Counted from the first letter of the stretch, positions 47,001 through 59,500 are shown. The stretch: DNA of 64,000 nucleotides from Jackrogersella multiformis (GCA_902806575.1 CADCXD010000004.1:248001-312000); one strand, 5' to 3'. Translations and numbers: made by a program. Notes: generated by a model not told the origin, from the letters alone.

Positions 47001-50000
47001 ATAATATATATAAATTCACGGAATTTTTTAAAAATATTTTTTAACGTTTTATTTATTTTAATATTTTTTATTATCGTTATATTAATTAACTTTTCCGGGT
47101 TATATAAGGTTAAATTAATGTAATATTTTTAATAATAAAAAGAATTAAATTTAATTTTTTTAAAGTTTAAGAAAAAATTTATAGGTTTATCGATTTTTAT
47201 TTATTATTATAATATAATAATATCGTATTTATTATTTAAGGTGTTTAATTTAAAGTTAATTTAAAAAAAGTAATTTTTTTAATAACGAAAGATAAAAAGA
47301 TTAATATAATAACGTTTTATAAAAAGAATTTAAATTAAATTAAAAATTAATATAAGTTAAGTATATTATTTTTTAATAATTAATAATTTTCATTTTTTTA
47401 TTTTAAAAAAAAAATATTATTAAAATTAAGCTTTTAAAGTTTAATAATATTTATATTTAATTTTTATTTTTATTATATAATAATATTATATTAATAATAA
47501 GTTTATATTTTAAAGTTAATTTTAAACGAGGTTTTTTTATAACTTTCGTTTTATTTTTAATTAATTTTTTAATTATTATAACTTAATATATTTTACTTTA
47601 ATTTAACCGTAAGATTTAATAAAGTGTAACGTTAAAACTTTTTAAAAATTTAAATCGAAATCTTCGATTTTTATAATTTAAAAATAAAATAATTCTTATA
47701 AAATTATATTTATTTATACCTTTTTTTATAATAAATATATAAATTAAGTATTATTATTTTAAGGTTATTTTACGAAAGAGATTTTATTTAGATTTAATAA
47801 TAAATCTTTATTATTAACATCTTTTTTTATAAAATAAAAAAAAGTTTAATAATTATTATATTTATAACGTTAATAAAATTTCTTATCTTTTTTTTATTAA
47901 TTTATATTTACTTAATTAATCCCTTTTAAAGCATTTTTATTATTAAATTAAACCTTATTTTTTTAATTTAATTTTAACTTATTTTTGTTTTTAAATTTAT
48001 CGTTATTTTTTAAAGATCGATTTTAACTTAAATTAAAACGGTTTTTCTTTTCGTAATTAACTTAACTTAATTTTAAAGGTTTTTAAGTTAAAACGAGCTT
48101 TCTTTTTCCTAAAATACCGGGATTAATTAATATATTTTTATATATTTAACTTATTTTTTAAATAACGACAAGGAATTTTTTATTTATATTTAATAATTTC
48201 GTTAAAAAAGGTTTTAACGATATAATTTTAAAACGTTATTTTAAATCATTAAATTATTTTATTAAAGTTTAATAACTTAATAAAATATTAAATAATATCC
48301 TTTTAATATTTAAGTTTATTTATTTTTTTTAAATTATAATACTTTTTTAAAAAATAATAACGTATATTACTTAAATATTAAAGATTTTTAACCGTATAAT
48401 TTAATTTTTACGTTATTAATACCATAATTATGCTTTTTTAAATAATAATAATTTAATTTAATTAATACGGTAAAAATCTTTAAGAAAACTTTCCGTATAT
48501 ATTTTTAAATATACTTTAACTTTTATTTATTAAGTTCGGAACTTTATAAAGTCTTTATTATTATAAACGGTAAGTTTATTAAATTATATTAAATTAACGA
48601 TAATTATAACGTAAGAAAAATAAATTAATCGTTTTAAAGCTTTAAATAATTAATTATTATTACTTTAAAGTAAAAAATCTTCGTTATTATATAAAAGCGT
48701 AAAATTACCCCGGGATAAGTTTTTAAAAAAGTTTTTAAGTAATTTAAGGTTTTAAAATTAATTATTAAAATCGGAATCGCTTAAATTATTATTAAATATT
48801 TTAGTAATTTTTTTAAAAGAAATTCCTTTTTTATTACTTTTAAATATAAAAAGGTTAACTTTAATAAAATTAAATTATATTTAAGCTTTTTTAATTATTT
48901 TCTTAACTTAAACTTATAAAAAAAATTATAAAAAAAAAAGGTTCTTTATTTAAGTTTCCGAGTTAAAATACTTAATAAATAATATTTTAAAATATATTAA
49001 GTTTTTTCGATTAAAAAAACTTAATTTAATTAACGTTTTTAATGTAATACGTTTTTCGATACTTTTTAAAACGAAGTTAATATTAATTAATTTATTAAAA
49101 ACTAATTAAGTATTAAAAATTAATTAAGTATTAAATTCGTTAAAAACGGCTTAAATATAAACTTTTAAATTATTAAATTAACGGCGGGTTTTTACGTTAA
49201 TATACGTAAGGTTTATATATTTTCTTATAAAAAGGTTATTAATTTAAAATTCTTTAATATAAGCTTAATTTATTACTTTTTATTAAAAATCCTTTTATTT
49301 TTTAATATTTTAATAAAAAGTTTAAAAGATTTATTAATAATAATTAATTATTTTTTTAAATTTATTAATAACTTTTTATTAAGCTTAATTATTTTATATA
49401 TATTAAATAATCGTACTTTAAATTTATTATAAAAAATTTAAATTAATTTATTAAATTTATTATTTAAAATAAATTACTTATTTATTTATTAATATTATAC
49501 CGATTTAATTAAATTAAATTATCGTATTATAAATTATTCGAATTATATTATATTAATTTTAAATTTAATTTTTATTAATAATTTAATTACTTATAATAAT
49601 AATAATAAATATTTAAATAATATAATAATTATCGTATATTTTTTAATAAAGTTTAATAAATTATATAAAAGGATTATTAAAATTAACTCCGATATTATTA
49701 ATATTAAAAACGTTTCGTATAATTATTTTATAATTTTAAAAGTTATAAAAAATTATAATATTATCGTTATTAAATTAAAGTAATCCGGGAATAAAAAAAA
49801 AGTCTCGAAACGGTATATTTTCATTTTAAATATCTTAATAAAAAATCGCGTATTAAAGCGTCGTTTAATTTTAATAAGTTTTTATAAACGGCGATTTTCT
49901 TTATATTTATTTTTAACTTTAAAATCTCGTAAAAAAAGTATTATTAAAAATTTAAAAAATTATTTATCGTTTAACGAAAATAATTTAAAATTTTATAAAT

Positions 50001-50271
50001 TAATAAATAATAAAGTTAAAATATAAATACTTAACTTAAGTATTTATAAAATAATAAAATATAAAATTTCCTTTATAATTATAATAACGTACGTAATAAT
50101 AAAATTAATAAATAAAATTAATATAATATATTTTAATAAAAAACTTTTTTAAATAAGTTAATTACTTATAAATAATTAAAATAAAGTAATTTAATAAAAA
50201 AATTAACTTTTTTTAAAAAAGCACGTACTTTTTTAAAATAAGGTTTTTTTAAAATAAAAAAAAATTATTTA

Positions 50272-50580
50272 TAATAAAAGCAAATAAAGCTTAAAATTAA
50301 AGTTTAATTTCGAATTATAATTTTTTATAATTTTAAAGTCTTTACTTTTTATCTTTTCTTACGAAATAAAACGTAATAACTTATATATATATAATTTAAA
50401 TATTTCTTTAAACGCCGTTAACGCCCTCTTAATCTTATTAATTTAATTTTATATATATTAATTAAGTCTTTTAATTAACCTTATCTAATAGTTTTATTTT
50501 ATAAGTTTTAACATATTTCGTATTTACTAATATGTATGTATATATTGATCATACTCTGCTTCGTGGAGCCTATCCGTATA
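50272..50580 (+). repeat. Right LTR (309 bp)
   Basis: Same length as the left LTR, no gaps. Its inner (left) end is A/T-saturated, while its last 60-80 bases keep G and C (for example CTCTGCTTCGTGGAGCC, 50554-50570), where the left LTR has only A/T at the matching bases. Together the two copies preserve complementary parts of the unmutated LTR. Confidence 0.85.
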
Positions 50581-50585
50581 ACATA
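50581..50585. repeat. Right target-site duplication ACATA
   Basis: Exact repeat of 43726-43730, directly adjoining the right LTR. Confidence 0.75.
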
Positions 50586-52929
50586 ACAAGTGACTTCAAG
50601 TTTAACATAATAAGTAAGATAAAAATCTTCTGACAGGTACCTATGTATTTATTCATGGTGGTATAAGTCTTTAAAGGATCTAGCTTAGGTCTATTAAAGA
50701 ACGAAACATTATATAAGATCAGGGGGTATAAACAACCAGCCTAATTATCTAACCCCTATTATAGATTATCGAAACTAAAGAATTTATATTATTAGAAAAT
50801 TCATAAGCACATGTAGCCATGAGAATTTTATTATTAATTAGGTATACAACTAATAGTTAAATTGAGAATTGTTATTTAGAACAAGCCAGCACCCTTTCAC
50901 ACAATATTTTGGTAAGCCTTGAAATAATTACTCTCCCTTTATTGCGAAAAATATGAAAGCTTGCCGAGATGTATAATATAACTAAGGTTAATAATCATAT
51001 AGTTGTATTTCTTAACCAGGCCTAAAATAAGTTGAGAACACGGTATATTGCTTATTTGTGATCGGTAGAAACCATGTACTTACTTAGGTTCTATATGTAT
51101 AGTTTGCCATAATAGTTCCAAGTATGGATATTTTTGGTTCTCGTTACCCTCTCATATGAATAAATCATCATGCCAGATGAAATGAGAACCTTTATTCAGA
51201 TACCTGAAACCTATTAGATAAGAGCAATATATTCCCCTAGACTACGAAGACTTCATAACATTTTAACATTATTAAACGACTTTAATGCTTATTAACAGCT
51301 CTCTTCGTCTGATGAACGCAGAGAAATGTAATTCATGTCCAGCAATAACGTGGTAATCGTCGTGATTTAATAAGTAATTATATTTGTAACGTTGGGATAC
51401 GTATATTAGACAGACAGACATATTACCCCTATTTCGCCCACTCGAAGATAGCGGTCCTTACCTATTGCATCGCTACTCGGTCCAGACGACATTCCCCTTA
51501 ACACAATAACTATTCTCATAGTTGCCAAGTGATTCAGCTAGTATATCATCATATTCAAATACTTTACAAGTAACTACTAGGTAATTAAGTTCAAAAGACC
51601 ATGAAATGAGCGACTACTATCCATATCATTACCTACCTAGTAGGTAAGGAGACCTATGCGGAAGAGTCTCATTGCAATTGTGACGTCTGATAGTGTCTAT
51701 CAAAATTTGCTTTGGCCCTATTCTAGTCTAAGAAAGTACAATATGGACCTTGCCTGACGCCTAACAGATGAATACCTACCTAGGCAACGGCTTTCCAGGG
51801 GACGGCGGAGGATGTTCAGGGCTAGGAAGGGCTAGGAAGGGCATGAGAGAGCCGAACCATACCATACTATAATTGCGTAATTTCTAATTATACCATTTTG
51901 ACCTCCCTTTCCCGTCAACTAATCGCAATCAAATTGGGTGTTGGCAGTTTGCTGTATCCCTTCAGACGTAACATACCTATCAATATACCGAGACTCCCCC
52001 GGCAGGCCGTTGAACCTAGGACTAGAACGACGGGGAAGAGGAGAAGAGAATGCAACGATGACAGCACGCAGAACCCCAGAGAATCTACATCCAAGTCCAG
52101 GTCTCCGTCATCTGTACCTGCATATATTAATTAATTACCGCGGTAGCTAGCCTGCCACTTCTCGATCGACACGTAATCGTTGTGAGGGAGGGTCGCATTC
52201 ACCGTGGCGTTTGCTCTTTTGCGCCGCGGCGCTCATTGGTTGCGCATACCTAGGTAGGTAGCTAGGTAGATACGGACTTCGAGCGGAACGGGAAAGTTAG
52301 GGAAAGGAAGAAAAAAAAAAGCCTCGTTGGGCACTGCCGCTCAACTGGACGGAAGAGCAAACCGTTGTGCGCGTGTCATGCCGAGATAACAGAATTAGCC
52401 AGAGCTGTGCCCTTCTAGACCTCTTGCCCCAGCCATCAGTCAATAATAGCTACCTAGGTAGGTACATAGCTCGCCATCACTTACATATATGTATTGACTC
52501 TTGCAGCCTTGATCGGACCATTGTCGTCTAACGACCTACGGAGACGAAGAGGCGCCTAGAGGGCGTTACCAACGCCGGCTTGGCACTGTCATTGGCAAAA
52601 TGGATAGATACCTGACCTATCCGTGATTAAGCCATTGGGGAATGGCGTCACTGGTCCGGGCCGCTCGATGTCGATCAACTAAGTGCTGACATAGCCCCCA
52701 TGCGCCCAAGTGACCTTCTTTTTCGTCGATTCTAGATCCAGCGGCAGGTCACTCGATAAGCCGCGATTCGAGACTCAAGATAGGACTACCTACACGACTA
52801 ATGCAAACGGTTTACGGATATCCTCTTTTGCAAGTGGTATGCAGCATGTAGACATATCGAAGAGATACCGCGCGGTTCAAGTTGACATATTCGTCAAGCG
52901 CAAGCGCATGCATGCGCCTTTTCCCAATC
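50586..52929. other. Right flank of the retroelement, no supported gene
   Basis: AT-leaning near the element and returning to about even composition by 51800. An AGGGCTAGGA doublet lies near 51817-51840. TACCTAGGTA is at 52451-52460 and a variant CCTAGGTAGGTAGC at 52249-52262. A plus-strand frame ending at 52937 has protein-like content (TTYTTNANGLRISSFASGMQ) but no ATG start. Confidence 0.4.
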
Positions 52930-53133
52930 CTAGGTAGGCACTTGCTGTCCTAAGAAAAAGAAGAATTTTTCTTCATCCTTCCAAATAGGGTAAGACTTCG
53001 CGCCGTCTCTCGTCAGCTCGCTGTGATCAGGCCTCGGTACCTGCAGCTGGAACCAAATCTCTGGAGAGTGCGGGTATGCGAAGATACCATCCATCCCACA
53101 CCGACCGTAGTTAGTAAGCTCGGGGTTGTCCAA
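52930..53133 (-). pseudogene. Protein-like fragment, possible gene relic
   Basis: A minus-strand frame of 67 codons ends at TAG 52930-52932 and is open further upstream through a T-rich tract, but has no good ATG. Its composition is that of a real protein: TNYGRCGMDGIFAYPHSPEI, WFQLQVPRPDHSELTRDGAK and SYPIWKDEEKF. No family is recognised. It may be a terminal exon or the remains of a gene. Confidence 0.25.
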
Positions 53134-54687
53134 TAAGAAAAAAAGGAATGCAGGAATTAAAAAGGAATTAAAAAAAAGGAAGCACCCATTGACTCGCTAC
53201 TTCGCATAAGTGCAATTATCATCTAAGAGGATTCGTGTCATACGGAGGAGACTGGTAGATAATTTCCGCAGCCAACATTTATAACGCGCGCTGGTATCAG
53301 CCATCCTATCATTATCTCCCGCTTAGGTGAGGAATTCCTGATGGATGGCATCTAATATGGAGGATCAGATACTCTCTGTGACTCTGCGACTCCCTGGGAA
53401 AATAGGAAGGAGAAACAGATTGAAAGAAACCAAGAAAAGCCGAAAAGCTTAGGAACTGATCGATCGAGGCGAATTGGATGCTGCCACACCACGCCGTCTA
53501 GAACTATCTCTTACCTCCCTCCATATGGCATGGTGGCATTGTCCCTTGCATTAGGGTTGCTTAGTATAGGTTATGGGCCGAGAAGGAGTTGAATTTTTTC
53601 GTTGTTTCCTCTCGGTTCAGGCTAAGTTGGGAGAGCTAAGGAATCGAGGGAAGTTCTAGAGCTTGTCAGTAGTTCAATTGCCGAGAGCTGCTTCGACGTA
53701 GTGTGAATTCTAGTGAGGTATGTATGTAGGTACTTACACGTGTAGATGAGAAGTTTGGTCGGACTAGTGAGACGTGAACAATTGCCTTTCATTGTAAACT
53801 TATCTCGTAGTTTGGGAAGAATAGGTGCGAACAAATATAGAAACAGATAGACAAACATAGATGTGGTATGGACATGACATACCTTACCTTAATACGACTC
53901 GTATTGGGACGGTGGCTCATCGCATGCCATACAGCATCATGCAAACTTGACTCTTCCCAAAAAAAAGTTTATGAACTGCATTAGTCAGAGGGCCAATCCA
54001 CGGACCTGGGAAAGCTCTTTTTAGACCTTGACGATTATTATGTAAAGGATTAACCTGTGTACACGCTGTCGCGCTTAATATACCTGTAAGAAGGATGACT
54101 CAGTCGTAAGGTCGTAGAGACTAGGAATTGCTAACACTGATATACCTTACACGTGGCGCTCTCGTGGACCATAGACAAGCTAATTTTCATTTAGGCTCGG
54201 CCATTTTATCCTCACAAGAATTAAAGACCGAAGTAGTAGAGAAAAATACATATTGAAGAAATACCTACCCAGTCGTATTGGCATTGATTGGAATTCTGTT
54301 GGTTAAGTGGCACGTAGGTGGTCAGACTCGGGAAGATTCCCGCTCCTCCAGGAAAGTCGAATAAGCATACCTGAGTTCTGAGGTAAAAGGACCTTGCTGA
54401 CCACCACCTCGAAATGTACATACGTCTACCCGACTGCTTGGTCAACAATAGATTGTGGAGATTAGGTTCAACATATTGCAAAATAGGGGGAAATTTCACC
54501 CTAAAAGCGCCGCTGACGTTGATTCCGAACGGGGAAAGGCAGAGAGCGGCCACACAACCAAGCTGGTTTGCTGCTGCAATCCGGGGATGCAGTCACACGA
54601 GACGTACATAGTATGTATGTGCAGGCTTAGAACCTAACGAACGCCTTACGGAGAAAGTATGAGGGCCAATAGGAATCTGTATGCCGA
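53134..54687. other. Spacer with a long but unproven minus-strand frame
   Basis: From about 54598 to 54221 on the minus strand a frame is open for about 125 codons (GCVAALCLSPFGINVSGAF, LTKQSGRRMYISRWWSARSF, NSNQCQYDWVG), without an ATG at its start. A smaller ATG-initiated frame lies at 53858-53622. Neither has splice or domain support, so I do not call genes. Confidence 0.35.
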
Positions 54688-54921
54688 TCACAACCATTCC
54701 GCGAGGCTTGCCTCCTGCCCCGAGTTTTCCGTCAGGTATAGTGCAGCGCATTCCGAATAAAGTGCTTTAGGTACCTTGAGTATATGGGGATGGTTTTGTA
54801 TAAAATCGATAGCGGTGTATGTAGGTATCTCTTGTGATCGTGGAGGAAAGCCACCTGCTCGCCCGCTCTTTGCGATCATGATCAAGATGTCCGAAGGTAC
54901 CGACGGACGGGTGTGTCGCAC
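54688..54921 (-). pseudogene. Protein-like fragment, possible gene relic
   Basis: A minus-strand frame of 77 codons directly follows a CTTTTAG acceptor-like site and ends in TGA at 54688-54690. Residues such as FPPRSQEIPTYTAIDFIQNH and KALYSECAALYLTENSGQEA resemble the 'crqiYsEa..lyl.eN' segments of fungal F-box/2EXR-like proteins, but this is only a resemblance. It has an internal ATG at about codon 15. Confidence 0.25.
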
Positions 54922-56278
54922 CTAAAAGCGACGGGGATATCATCCGGTTGCCGAGGCCGCTATTATGGATCCGGAAGCAGCACGTTGCTATTACGTATCT
55001 GCGTGTTTACCTACATCAAGTACAAATACGAAGTGGCAGCGAAGAGTGATGATGGTTGACGATTGAGGTTCAAGACGGGAACGATGATATCGTGAGATGC
55101 TGTAGATCATTGTACATACTCATGTAACTATGCTGTGGGATTGACGACGTCATGTCGACCCAAAGCCAGTGCACTGGATCTAAGCAGCTAAATACATGGG
55201 CAGGCTGGAGGGAAAAGAAAGGAGTGGCCTAGAAACCGTGTAAGAGAAGCTTCCATACATTAAGCTCAGGGGTTTTACATGTGCTCGGACGTGCTGCAAT
55301 TCAACCGAGCTCCCGGGGTATGAGAGCAACTACCTAGGTACACTAATAGAAAGATTTCTCAGCGTCTCTAAATTTGGACTAGGTACAGTAAATAATGACA
55401 ATAGTTATAGTTGTGTACCTAGGTAGTCATCTCAACAGATCTATCGGCTCGTCATTAATGTATCGCTATTAATGTAAGACATACATGTGTCAGAAACCTT
55501 TGTAAGCCTTACGGGAAACAATAGGATTGTCCTTGTCTGATATGAGGAGGAACGCCATGGTATCTTGAGAACTTCGGCTGCTTCGGTCGTGCGGCAATGT
55601 GTGGTGCTCTCGCACTATCGGCTCGAGTAGCAAGGTGAGCTTCAGCGGTCGGGTTAGTTTCTATATGCGGTAACTAGCTCAGCATGAAGCCTGTCTGAGT
55701 GTAATAGTAGGTACGAGCCGCTGTTATGAGATCTACTATGTACGGTACGAAAAGCCCAGCTCGGACCAGAATGGTGGAAACATATTAATCGAGATCGTAA
55801 CTGGCTGGTTGGTTGCAATTAACCCCACAAGAATCCTAGAACTAAGAAATGAGCAAGGAAGATTTTTTTCTTCTACCCCTTTAGAATTTTTCTTTTTTCG
55901 CCGAGGTCTTCTAGATTTTTTTTACAGGGTGCTCAGATCATCGAGCTCCGATACCTAGCTTACGGCGAAGCTATTAAGGTCAACCGCTAGGAATAGGTAT
56001 CTACATACTATGTACACCAAGGTACGGATGGTACCTACCTAGGTACCTAATAAAGCTCCTCGGGGAAGTGAGATGATTGTGGTGTGTGCAAATATTGACA
56101 CTCGTCAAATCGGCATGTGGCATGACCCTACATTTGACCAAGCTAATGCAAGGTACGGGCAGTTAGCAGATTGCGTATATGGTACGGCAGCCTGTAGCAT
56201 AGGCGATCGGCATTGCTACCTAGGCTAGGTAGGTATTCGGTGCTCGCAGAGAAGTCATTCGGAAGATATGGATGGGTT
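54922..56278. other. Spacer, no gene seen
   Basis: Contains TACCTAGGTA at 56036-56045 and CCTAGGTA at about 55334-55341. The T-rich stretch 55861-55924 is simple sequence. No coding sequence is supported. Confidence 0.4.
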
Positions 56279-56522
56279 TCAATCCCCGGATTTGTTCTTG
56301 TTTTTGACTTCCATGTACATGATAGGGCTTGGTGAAGGTTGATATGTGACTTCGATTAATATTAGAACCCTTCATTATCTCGAAGGTGGACTTGAATATC
56401 GAGGATATCAACTTACCTGTAATCGCCGGTTCATGGTAAACCAAGTGCCTAGATCTATGCTCCATTAGCTGCAATACATATTGCGAATCCCCTTCTCTAT
56501 AAGCGAGACAGGCCGCAGACAT
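56279..56522 (-). CDS. Small two-exon gene, 58 residues, unknown
   Basis: Exon 1 (56522-56417) starts with ATG and encodes 35 residues (MSAACLAYREGDSQYVLQLM, then EHRSRHLVYHEPAIT). It ends at an optimal ACAG|GTAAGT donor. A 67-nt intron with CTAAT upstream of an AAG acceptor (56350) joins it in phase to exon 2 (56349-56279), which reads TYQPSPSPIMYMEVKNKNKS then GD and TGA. The phase match, canonical donor and normal intron length support a real transcript. The product is hydrophilic, has no signal peptide and matches nothing I know. It could also be the 5' end of a larger gene that has decayed. Confidence 0.4.
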
Positions 56523-59500
56523 GTTGATTGGGCGGCTCTAACCCTCGACGGATAGCAACGTAGTTATGTTATAACTGCAACGACCGGTGGCCCCTAAAAG
56601 GACCAAAAGTCCAATTCCGCCAATTAATATCGTTTAAAATAGTAAAAAAAGACCGTTTCCATTAGATTGGACACAACGGGTCTTTGCGACACTTAGCACA
56701 AGATTAACCATATCTTCTTAAAGCAGTTTCTAGAGCACACGAAAAAGGTTACGAAATAAATGACCCAGAGGTAGGTTGCTCGATCGTGTAATGGAGGTAA
56801 ACAGCATGATGTTCGTCGACTGAGTAGCTCATTAGGTAACGACTGAGAGTACCTAGGTATTATATTGCCATACATTCATACATAGAACCTCTTAAAATTA
56901 CCTAGCATTATCCAGTAAGAAATCAAGTTTAATCGAGGTTACCATAAGGGCTTTATTACTACCTCGTCTCGAATGTCATTGGTTTTCATAGAACTTGATA
57001 AAAGAATCTTAGACTATTAGACTAGTGTATGTCAGCGAGCTCAGATGTGATAAGCGACTTGTCATGTTGCGGAAGATCTCATTGGTGACACGCGTCTTAG
57101 AATAAGCCGAACTACTTGAACATATGATATAGCCCATGTGTCACGGCGTATGAAGAAGGGCGAAGGACTTATCGCGGCTAAGTATAACTGATGATAGGCA
57201 GAATCCACATGAGTATGGCAGAGACAGACATGCAGTGGCAGAGCACTCTGCTTTGACTTGCTGATGACAGGAGTCTTTCTTTGGATGACGACGATGCGGG
57301 AGGGTATCGACAGCTGACGGGACGGAACGGTACGGCACGTCGAAGGACATGTGCTTGAGGAACAGCACGCAGCCGCTGGAAGGAATGCTGTAAAGCCAAC
57401 TCTAGCTGGCTGAGACAGGGCGCATCCCCTTATGCAAGAAGCCAGCCAGGGAAACCTTCTACACCTCTACAACATTGGTGTAAAGAACTACATCGCGAAC
57501 CTACTCGGATTTGCTATGCGAGCTGGAAAGGTTGTTTACTCGCACGGGGATGGCCTGATGTCAAAGCTTGCGCAATGACATCCGAGAATGCCTTACTTAA
57601 TAGTTGATAATGCGTACATCTTATATGGTCAAGACTAAGCAGAGGTTGAGGTTTGTGTGTATGTGTATGTGTATGTGTGTGTGTGTGTGTTTGTGTTTGT
57701 GTTGTACGAAAAGCACTTACACAGAAAAGAAATTTCTCAAAATTGATCGAAGTTAACATTAAAAATCAATATAGGTACTTGAAAGTTACGTAACGAGATA
57801 TTTCACGGTCATAGCTTTTAATAATTCGATATGGATTTCTTTTAGTCACTCATCGGAAAGGCGGAATGGAGAAAACCAACTAATATGATGTTTCTTTCTC
57901 CTCACATGCATGAGATGCTATCCCCGATCAACTTCGATTTTTTCTCACGTACCTAGTGTAGTGTAGGTAGTCTCAGACCATATTAGAAAGAAAGAGTAAA
58001 ACTTAGATGTACCTAAGGTCTTCTCATCACATCACGTCACCCTTCGTCTGCTACATTTATGGATAGGTATGCAAGAAAAACAACGCGGTATACTTCTGGG
58101 TAGTCTTCCAATTAGGCGCGTCCTTGACCGGCAGTTGAAGATCTGGGATAGTAATAGCGTAGACCTGTCAGTCAATGTTACCTAAGCTGGGGTTGCTGGC
58201 CACTGGGCCGAAGGCAAAACAACACTCAAGTGATGCTGCAAGTATTAGTTTGTTTTTTTCACCGAGTAAGGATTCCCTGCAACTGTCGGAGTGTAGACCG
58301 TTAGGACCGCATGCTGAAGAGCATCTTAGACCTCTCTGAAACTCCCTATTAGGTTACTGCCCATGATTTATATCGTGTCATACTAATCTGTACCTAGGTA
58401 CGTATTCCAATGGCTGGTAATACTGCTCGAAGTTACCTCCCTTGAATTACCTACCTAGGTACCCGAGTTCTTGTACGTACAGGGTGTTCAAGATGCCTAC
58501 CAGGTTATCGGGAGGGCGATGCTTAATGATCACCTCGAAGTAGCGGAGAGGCATTTGAGCTGCTGTCGACGTGGTCGGTGACTCGGTGGTCCTTCATCTA
58601 GTGTAGGTACGCAACTACGGTCAACTGATGTTACATTTCTACACTACACTGGAGTCTAACGACTCGCTCGAGCTGGGCTGTGTATGATGTCTTGACTAGA
58701 GCGACAGACGGTAGCGACAGACGGTGTGCACAGTCTTAGCAATCACGCGGTACTCCGATCCCTCTTCTGTTGCTACCTGGGTAGTGTACTATTTATCTTA
58801 CCGACAACAGCCACACTGTGTCATCGTTGTTTTCTCACCAGCCCCACCGTCAGCAGCCAGCGCGCGCGCGCTTTGAGCCCAATTCGACGGCTTGGGAGGG
58901 TGGTAATCCGATGGAGGTTAAGCTATACCCCTGTCGTAGCTGGACCTAGCAGCCTAGTGCATATCCTAGCCACCAGGAACCGAAGCCGGGAGCTGTTAAG
59001 ACCTAAGAAGGGGAAGGTCGGAAGATGGATCTAAAGAGGCGGGGGGTTTTTTTTTTTTTTGGATTTTTCTTCTTACCACGGTGTAAGTGGGCCATAGCCA
59101 TTCATCATTTTGTATCTACTTATGCCATAATTCTTAATTGTACATTGCCAAGTACCTACCTAGGCAAGTAAGTAAGTAGGGGTAGTTCCTCGAGCTTGTG
59201 TGCTACTTACTCAATGGACTGATAGCATCCGTCCTCAATAAAAATGTATTGGAACACAAGATCGAGCATTCAGTCAAACAGATAGAGAGAGAGAATAGGG
59301 TCACATATGGCTTAACACATTACATATCATAACCCCGCTTCCCCAACCTCTCCATCGTGCTGCTTCACTCGTGCTGCGGCTACATAGCATATCTAGGTAG
59401 CATAACATGGCATAGCAGGAGGTAGGTAGGTATATCTCTCCTGTTATTTGTTTGTTTTACTTTGTTTCGTCTCAAGCCGCTGGAGATTGAGAAATTGAGA

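Larger units (their letters stand above)
43731..50580. mobile_element. RIP-degraded LTR retrotransposon, 6,850 bp
   Basis: An almost pure A/T block bounded by two 309-bp direct terminal repeats and a perfect 5-bp duplication ACATA. The interior (about 44040-50271, 6.2 kb) has the length of a full autonomous LTR element. Stops in every frame prevent recognition of gag or pol domains, so neither superfamily nor orientation can be assigned. The composition contrasts sharply with both flanks. LTR-to-LTR differences are transitions, which is the signature of repeat-induced point mutation rather than random drift. The element begins TG but ends TA instead of CA in the frame set by the duplication. 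It is inert as protein-coding sequence. Confidence 0.85.

Noticed and set aside
43731..50580. Mitochondrial-like or AT-rich centromeric DNA
   Set aside because: The block has two matched terminal repeats and an exact 5-bp duplication, and differences are transitions, which fit a RIP'd retroelement better than organellar or centromeric sequence.
54221..54600. 125-codon minus-strand open frame as a gene
   Set aside because: The content is only mildly protein-like and it lacks an ATG or acceptor at its start; kept as a note in the spacer entry.
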